Shown: positions 26,201 through 35,200 of the stretch, piece by piece
How positions within the stretch are numbered: position 1 is the stretch's first letter
Layout: each line of letters begins with the position of its first letter
DNA from: GCA-016699835 sp964543905
Lineage (GTDB): Bacteria > Planctomycetota > Phycisphaerae > Phycisphaerales > UBA1924
Length of the DNA: 64,000 nucleotides
Direction of reading: 5' to 3'
Assembly (NCBI GenBank): GCA_964543905.1
Contig: CAZIZO010000003.1
Location: forward strand, 1 to 64,000
Notes under the pieces: model-generated
Databases searched by the model: none
What the model was told of the DNA's origin: nothing
The model's input: the letters and a program-made list of their open reading frames with translations, nothing else
Made by a program: the position numbers and the translations under genes

Positions 26201-29200
26201 TCGAGCGTGCCAACCAGGTTGATCGCACCGCCCGTGCGGGAGTATGCGCCCAGCCCCGCGGTGGTGAACGTCCCGTCGAGGTTGACGATGGTGCTGGAGA
26301 AGATGAAGTTGCCCGCGTTCGACCAGGGCGTGGTGCTCGTGCCGATCGTGAGCGTGCCGCTGGTGCTGGTGAGTGTGGCGCCCGACGCGTTGGTGAAGTT
26401 GGTGCGGATCTCGAGGGAGCCCGCGCCGAGCATGTCGATCGTGCCGTTGTTGGTGAAGAAACTGGGCGAAACGAAGTACGTGGACCCTGCCGCCGGATTG
26501 AACTCGATGGCGCCGTTGTTGATCAGGGTGTAGGTCCCGCCGAAGAAGCGGGCCTGCCCGAGTCGGCTGCTAAGACCCGAGAGTCGCAGCAGCGTGGTGG
26601 GGGCGAGCGTAAGGGTCGAGGTGCCCTCGATCGTGACCCAGACGTTGTTGCCCGTAGCCTCGATCGTGCCCGTGAACGTCTGCGTGTTCCGGAAGCCGAA
26701 GGTCGAGTCGTTGCCCGTGATGCGGACAACCCCGTTCACCGTGAGGCCGTTGAGCACCGTGAGGACGGAGGACGCGTTCGCCAGGGCAAGGTCGCCCTGG
26801 ACGGTGACGCCGTCGAAGGTGTTGTTGCTGCTGTTGGCGAAGACAAAGCCCGCGCCGCCGGTCTGCACGAGCGTTCCCCCGCGGAGCGTCCCGCCCACAA
26901 GATTCCACGAACCGGTGGTCGAGTTGAGGGTGAAGGTGCTGTCGGTGTTGTTGAGCGTGCCGGTGAGGTTGACCACGCCACCCGTGCGGGTGAAGACCCC
27001 CAGGCCGGCGGTGGTGAACAGGCCGTCGAAGTTGATGGTGGCGTTGTTCATCGTGATCGTGCCGGCGTTGCTCCAGGGCGTGGTGCCCGTGCCGAGCGTC
27101 ATCGTGCCGGCGTTGATCTCGATCTGACCCGTCGAGGCGTTGGTGAAGCCGATCTGGAGGTTGTGCGTCCCGGCTCCGAGGGCCCGTAGCATGCCGTTGT
27201 TCGTGAAGATGGACGGCGAGATGTACACGGTCTGTCCGGCGGCGGGGTTGAGTTCGATCAGGCCGTCATTGATGAGCGTGTAGGTGCCGCCGAAGAAGCG
27301 AGCCTGCCCCAGTCGGCTGTTGTTGCCGCCCAGTCGAAGGACGGTCGAGGGGGCGAGCGTGAGCGTGCTGGTGCCTTCGATCGTGACCCACACGTCGTTC
27401 GCCGTCGCCTCGATGGTGCCCACGAAGGTCTGCGTTCCACGGAAGGCCAGGGTCGAGCCGTTGCCGGTGATGCGAATCGTTCCGTTGACCGTGATGCCGT
27501 TGAGGATACCCAGGACCGAGTTGGCATTGCCCAGGATCAGGTCGCTGGACACCGTCACGCCGTCGAAGGCGTTGCTGCTGTTGTTGGCAAAGAGCATCCC
27601 CGCGCCGCCGACAAAGGCGATCGTGCCGCCCCGGACGGTGCCGCCGAGGAGCGTCCACGTGCCGATCGTCGGGTTGAAGGTGAGGGTGCTGCCCGTGTTG
27701 TCGAGGGTGCCGGTGATGTTGACGGTGCCGCCGTTGCGGAGGAAGTTGGAAAGGCCGAGTTGGGCGGTGGTAAACGTGCCGCCGAGGTTGAGCGTGCCGC
27801 CGTCGACGAAGAAACTGGCGGGCGCGGACCAGGAGCCGTTCATATTGAGCGTGTTGCCGGCGGGGATCGTGATCTGCTGGTTGATGATGTAGTTGGTGCC
27901 GTTCAGCGTCACGGTGGACGATGGGCCGACCATCTGGAGGTCGTTCACATTGCCGCTGAGGCCGCTGAGGTCGGCGTTGCCGCGGGTCACGGCGATCGAG
28001 CCCTGATTCTGCAGGATGGTGGGGGAGATGAACGCGGTCTGCCCGTTCACCGCCCCGAGTTCGATGAAGCCCTGGTTGATGAGGGTGTAGGTGCCGCCGA
28101 AGAAGCGAGCCTGCCCGAGGCGCGAGTTGTTCCCCGTGAGGCGGATCGTGGTCACCGGGTCGATGGTGAGGGTCGAGGTTCCTTCGATCGTCACCCACAC
28201 GTCGTTGCCGATGGCTTCGATGAGGTTGCCCGCAAAGGCCTGGGTGTTCCGGAACGCGAAGGTCGAACCATTCCCCGTGATTCGAACGTCTCCGGAGATC
28301 GTGAGCCCGTTCAGCACGCCGAGCACGCTGCTGTTGGCGGCCATCACGAGGTCGCCCAGGACGCCCACCCCGTCGAAGGCGTTGCTGCTGTTGTTGGCGT
28401 AGGTCAGGGCGAAGGCTTGATCGGTGAAATCAAGCACGCCGCCGCGGATCGTGCCGCCGGCCAAGTTCCAGACGCCCGTGGTCGCGTTGAAGGCGATGGT
28501 GCGCCCGGTGTTGGTGAGCGTGCCCGTCAGGTTGACGGCGCCGCCGTTGCGGACGAAGTTGGAGAGCCCCAGGCCGTCGGTGGTGTACGTGCCGCCCAGG
28601 TTGAGCGTGCCACCGTCGACAAAGAAACTCGCCGGCGCGGACCACGAGCCCGAGAGAGTCCAGGTTGTCCCGGTCGAGATGGTGGGCTGCTGATCGACGA
28701 CGTAGTTCGATCCGTCGAGGTTGATCGTAAGGCCCGTGCCGAAGGCTTGGAGATCGCCCACGTTGCCCGTGACGCCCGAGAGGTTGGCGATGCCGCTGGT
28801 GACCTGAATCGAGCCCTGATTCTGGAGGATCGACGGCGAGATGTAGGCGTTCTGCCCGGCGCGGGCACCGAGTTCGATGATTCCGCGGTTGAGGAGGGTG
28901 TACGTCCCGCCGAAGAAGCGCGCCTGTCCGAGGCGCGCGTTGTCGCCCGTCAGACGAATGGTGCTGCCAAGACCCACGGTCAACGTCGAGTTGCCCTCGA
29001 TGCTGACCCATGAGTTGTTGCCCGTGACGTCGATCAGGCTGGTCTGGATGGCCTGGGTGCCAAGGAAGCCCAGCGTGGCGTTGTTCGCCGTGATGCGAAC
29101 CGCGCCCGTGACGGTGAGACCGTTGGTGACCAGGAGCACGGGGCCGCCCGTGCCCGCCATGTTCAGATCACCGAGCACCGTGACCCCGTTGAAGCGGTTG

Positions 29201-32200
29201 CTGCCGTTGCTCGTGAAGGTGAGGTTCGCGGGGTTCGCGAGGCTGAGCGTTGCGCCGTCGAGTTGCCCCCCTTCCATCGAGAGCGTGCCGTCCACCTGCA
29301 TGAGGTTGCGGACGCGGAGGCTGCCGCCCGTGATGCGGAGCGACGACGCGACGTTGAGGCTGCGGACGTCGGCGGTTCCCTGGCGGAAGACGACGGCGCC
29401 GCCCGGGGCGTTGATCAGCACGTCGTCGGTCGGGCCCGGCACCACGCCGGTATCCCAGTTCGCCGCGACATCCCAGAACCCGCCGCTGGCGCCGACCCAG
29501 ACCGCGGTGTATTGCGCGATGGTAAACGTGGAAGTTGCCGTGCCCGTCCCCATGACGTTGCCCGCGCGATCGCGCAAGAGCGACCGATCGATGCTCAGGG
29601 TCCACGTTCCGGGCGTCAGCGCCGGGAAGGTGGCCTGGAGGCGCGCACCGCCCGCGCGGAGTTGCACGGTCGTGGGCGCCAGCGTTCCGCCGGGCCCGGT
29701 CAGCGAGAAGGCCGCCGGATTGGCGCTCGCGGCATCGAGTGGCTCGGAGAAGGCGATGTTGATGGCGCGGAACTGCGTCCCGCGCACGCCGCCCTCGGGC
29801 GGGTTGATCGAGACGATCGTGGGTGCGACGGTGTCGGGCGTCAGTTCGAGCGTGGCGAGGGGAGTCAACGCGACGTTGCCGCCCGTGTCGGTCACCCGAA
29901 TCTGGATCGTCGCGGTGGTCGCGCCACTGCTGCGCAGTGGCATCGGCGCCGATAGATCGAAGGGGAACGAGACGTCGTTTCGCACGACGTTCCCGTTGAC
30001 GAGGACCTCGACATTGCGCACCTGCACATCGTCGGCGACCGTCGCGCGGAGATTCAGCGTGGAGCCCTCGAGCACCTGGATGCCCGGTTGCCCGGGGTTG
30101 GTGTCCAAGGTCGTCGGGTCAAAGGTGATGGTGGGCGCCACGGTGCCCGTTTCAAAGTCGCGGAAGTTCACGATCTGGAGACCGCCCGAGCGCGTGGCGA
30201 CCAGCGCGACGCCGTTGGCGATCGCGAGCCCGGCCGGTTCGCGATTCGACCCCGCGGGCAAGTTGATCCGCGTCAGGAATCGCCCGGTGTCCGATGGGTT
30301 TGAAACGTCGGAGACATCCAGAGCATTGACCCCGCCTCCGGGGCCAAAGAACTCGGCCACCGACACGAGCAGGCCCGACCCCGTGGCGGCGAGCCCACGG
30401 GAAACGATGTTGTTCGCGTCCACGCCGCTGATCACGGCGAGGCTGTCCGGGTTCGCGATGTTCACGGTGGCAAAGCCCTGCGAGTTGCTGTTGGTGTAGC
30501 CGCTCGCATACGCCACGCCGTTGCCCACGAACAACTTGCCGGACGTGTTCAGGCTGAGGTTCGCGCTCCCGCGAGGCTGGAGGAGGAGCCCGTTGATGGA
30601 CACGGCGCGCACGACCCCCGCACGATCCAGCGTGTAGAGGTTCTGGCCATCGCGTGCCACCCACGAGATCGCGGTGGTGCCCAGCGCCGCGGTGTCCAGC
30701 AACTCGCCCGTCAGCATGTCGTACGAGCGCAACTCGCCGTTGACCGCGGCGTACGCGATGCCGTCCACCACTTCCACGCTGGTGGCGTTCGCGTTGATCG
30801 TTCGAACCAGCGAGGGCGACGCCGGATTTGCGACGTTGACGATGTGGAGCGCTGTTCCCGAGGCCACCGCGGCCAAGCGCAGCACGCTGTCCACGCCCAC
30901 GTCGGTCGCTTCGCCCGAGAGGTCGATCTCGGAGAGGATCACCGGGCGACGGAACTGCGAGGCGTCCACGATCGCCAGCCCGAACGTCCCCGTCGCGATG
31001 TACGCCGTCTGGCTGCGAGGGTCGATCGTCGAGCCTTCCACGACGATCTCGTTGGCTTGCCCTTGGAGTTGGAGGGAGCCGATGACGCCCGTGGGGAAGC
31101 CCACGTCGTCGAGCGGGTTGGTGCCGTTGCGCACTTCCGCGCCGTCGCGCACGCCGTCGCGATCCGTGTCCGCGTTGCTCGCGCTGCTGCCGACCGCGAA
31201 CTCGGCGTCGTCGCTCAAGCCGTCGCCGTCCGAATCGGCAAACCTCGCCTGGCCCATGATGATCACGGGCATCTCGAAGTCCACGCCCGAGGGGGGCGTC
31301 ACGAACTCACTGAACCCGGTGTAGAACGTCACCGGGTCCACCACATACTGCCGATAGCGCGTGTTCGGCGCGAGGTTGACCCCATCGGGGCAGAGCGCGC
31401 CGTTCGCCACCGTCACCCCGCGGAACACGAAGCCCGTGTCCACGTTCTGGATGGCGAAATACATCCGTCCCGTGAGGTCCACGTATCCGTTGGAAGCCTG
31501 GGCCGCCGCGGCGCCGACGCGGCGAATCTCGAGCGCGTCGAGCGCGACGGCGGTGGACGACCCCTCGGCGCTCTTGATGCGCACCGTCAGTTGCCCGTCC
31601 ACCACCGTGACCAGATGCGTCGTCGCCGAGAATCCACCGCTCGTGGTGCTGCTCACCTCGCGCCGTTCACCCTCGAAGAAGACGTTCATCCCCGGACGAG
31701 CCGCCGCGGCATCGCCCAGCAGCAGCGAGACCTCGTACACGCCCGGCTGGAGATCGACCACAAACGTCGCGTCCTGCGACTCATTGAAGTCACGTCGCAG
31801 TGCGCCGATGCCAGGGAACGACGCGCGATCCACGGCGATCCGTGTGCCGCTCGTCCAGCCAAAGCCCTGCCCGGCCGAGTAGTTCGTCGTGTCCGTGACG
31901 CGCCGATAGTTCAGCGCGAGAGGCGACCCACCCGTCCCGAAATCGAAGAAGAGGGAACCGTTCAGCGCGTCGTCCACATCGTCCGGCAGCCCGTCGCCGT
32001 CGGTGTCCGGGCCCATCGGGGGCTGGAAGTTGGGCGCGCCAAGGTTGATGCTCTGCCCGTCCCCGCCGTTGCCGCTGACCGTCCAGATCAGGCCCGAGTT
32101 CGGATCAAAGACCTTGATGGTCCAGTTGGTGTTCGGAGGAATCGGCACCGCGAAGCGGCCGAAGTCATCGCTGCGCCCGACGTACTGCGGCGCCTGACCG

Positions 32201-35200
32201 GGCAAGCAGAGCACGATGATCCACGATCCGCCCGGACCACCGCCCGGCCCGGGACCCGACGGCGGGACGCCACCGCCGCCCGGGAACGTGATGCCGCCGG
32301 GAATGCTGCCCGGATTTGGGAACACGATCACCCCGCCGCCCGGTGGCGGAGGCGGCGGCGGATTGGGACCAAACCACCACGTCGGAGGCGGTGGGGGGGG
32401 TGGGGGCGGATTGGGCCCTGGGCCAGGACCCGGACCCGGCCCGGGCGCCGGACCTCGCGGGCGATCGCCCCCACCGGTCGGGCCTGGCGGTGCAAGCCCG
32501 TGCCAGCCGGGCTGGGTCACGCCCGTGCCCGGGTCGGTGCGCACGCTGAGCCCGTCCGCCGACACCGTCGCGGTGCCCTCGATCTCCAGGCGCCCCGTCG
32601 TGTGGTTGAAGGACAGGAAGTTGAGTTTCGTGCCCGGGGCGGCGTTGAAGACGTTGGGGAACGTCAGCGCCGCGGGCGAGGAGAAGTTCGCCACGTTCGG
32701 CGCCTGGATCGTGATGTCGAACGTGTGCTGCATCACGCCCGCCGGCAGCATGTCCATCACCAACTCGGGTGGGACCGTGCTGATGCCGATCTGCGCCGTA
32801 TTCAGCGGTTGCCCGTTTTCCCCAAGCAGCGAGCCGTTCGCCACCTCAAGCCGCAGCATCGAACGCTGCTCGTTGCTCAGGTTGGGCGAGGCCACGGGGC
32901 TCACGTTGAGCGTCGTGGTGCCCGGTCCGCTGTTGATCGTCTGCAGGATCGAGGAATCGATGCGAGGGAGGTACGCGCCGATCGCGCCCGATCGCGGCTC
33001 GGTCGGGTCCATCCGCATCGCGTCCATGATGTTGTTCGTGATCCCCGGATCGAGCGTCAGGTCCATCACCATCTCGGGGAAGTACTTCCCCGCCGGCGGG
33101 TTGGTGGCCGTGCGCCCATTGATCACGAGTTTGACCTTGCCCGCCGGGATGTTGGTGAACGTGAATCGTCCTTGCGCGTCCGTGAACACACGCTGGCTCT
33201 CGCGCCCCAGGATGTACAACTCGACGCCCGCGATCGGGTTGAGGTAGATGTCGTCCGCCGTCATCAAGCGACCGTCCGGTCCGGCGCGAACGTCGTCGAA
33301 CGTCTCGGCGCGCAGGTCCGCGCCCGGGTCGGCGATCACCCCCGAGAGCGTCGTGCCCGCGACGACCGACGTGCCCACCGTGTTGAACGACGAGCGGAAC
33401 AGTCCCCCCGGGTTCCCGTCGCCGTCCGCGTCCAGCAGGGTGCCGTCCGCCGCTCGGATCGTCGAGCCGTCCACCACGAGTTCGACCCGCGAATCGCCGG
33501 GCATGGGTTGCGTTGGATACAACCATGTGAACGTGCCATCCGCTCCGGGCACGATCGTCGTCGGCACGCGCTGCGATCCGACGGTGAGGTACAAGTTATT
33601 TGCGTTCAGCGACGACACGTCGATCGCGCGAGAGAACACCACCTTGGGCCGCTGCGTCAGGCCCGCCTCGTTCGCGTTGTTCCGAGGCGTGACCTCGGTG
33701 ATCGTGAGCGGCGCTCGCTGCAGCAGCGTGAACGGGATGCTCGTCGAGCGTGTGTTCCCCGCAGCATCGGTGGTCGTCAGGTTCAGCGTGTGCGCCCCGG
33801 GCGCGGCGGCACCAAAGTCGATCGCCTGATCGAATCGCCCGGACGAAGTCTCGAACAGCACCGGACGAGACGACCCTCCGTCGATGTTGTACGTCAGCGA
33901 CGCCACGCCGCTGCCCGTTCCCGCCACCGTTCCGACTAGGCGAGCGCCGGGGTTCAGGTTGGAGCCGGACGCGGGCGACGAGACGGCCAGCGCGGGCGCG
34001 ACCGTGTCCAGAACAAAGGTTCGAGCCACGATGCTCGAGACGTTGCCCACCGTGTCGGTCGCGCGGAACGAGACCGTGTGGACGCCATCCGCGCTCCCGT
34101 CGAGCGCGAGGGTGATCGGGAGTGAGAATCGCCCTTGCGAGTCGAACGAAAGCGGGGCGAAGTTGCCGTTGTCCAGTCTCGCCTCGAGCGACGCGACGTT
34201 GTTCAATCCGTCGATGACGCGACCCGTCGCGATGACGTTGGTTCGTGTGGCCTGATCGACCGTCGGCGTCAGCACGCTGATGACCGGCGCCGCCTGGTCG
34301 CGAAGGTCCGTGAAGCGCTGCAGGACGTAATCCCCCAGCGATCGCCCCGCCGTCAGGCCGTCGTCGCAACTGCTGCGGAAGTGGATCCCGCCGTACACCC
34401 GGCTGGTCGATGCCTCCTCCGCCGCCTGCTGGAAGTTCGCAAAGGTCCGCGTCACCCCCGGCAGGCCATAACTCTGCGAGGAGAAGCCCGTGTTGGTGCC
34501 GAAGGTCGCCTCGAGGACGCGCTGCGCCGCCCCGCTGTACGTGCTGTGACCCGAGAGGTAATCGGGGAAGGGAGGTGTGTTGACCAGCGAGTACCACTCC
34601 GAGTCCGGGGAGGTCGCCGGGTTGCCGTCGTTCGCGGCCTCACGGATCGCCGTGAATGGACGCCACTGGTTGTACGTGTACTTCGCGTTCCACGCCACGA
34701 TCGCCGCGTCGCCCAGCGCCACGTTCAACTGCGCGAAGAGACGAGCCGTGTCAAAGAGGCTCAGCGACGAGCCCTGCGCGAGGCTCGCCGCGATCTGATT
34801 CCAGTGCCCGGCCGGCGTGTACGTGCCCGCGCCATCGGCCCAGAAACGCGCGATCTGCGTCTGTTCCGCGGTCCGCGTCGTGCTGTCGGAACGGCCGATC
34901 TCCTTTACCTCGTTGTATTCCTGCGCATACTGCGCCGAGGTCAGCGAGGGGGGGCCCGAGGGTAGGAACTGCGACGGACTGGTCATCGCGAACGGAGTGA
35001 CCCGAGCAAAGTTGGGCAAGAGCGCCGGCTGATAGCCGGGGCCCGTCTCTCGCCATTGCCCCGGCGCCGTCCCCGACGTGTACACGTCGTAGTCGTACGC
35101 GCTGTCGTTGGCGCGGAGCGCGATCACGATGTCGGCGATGGCCTGCCCCACCGCGACGCCGTCCGTCCGCGATTGCCCCGCCGGGATCGTCGCCAGCGTC

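Noticed and set aside
23674..33939. Plus-strand frames of 804 codons (23674-26088) and 1031 codons (30844-33939)
   Set aside because: They mirror the repeats and domains of the giant minus-strand gene and show Arg/Gly/Asp-rich shadow composition without start signals.
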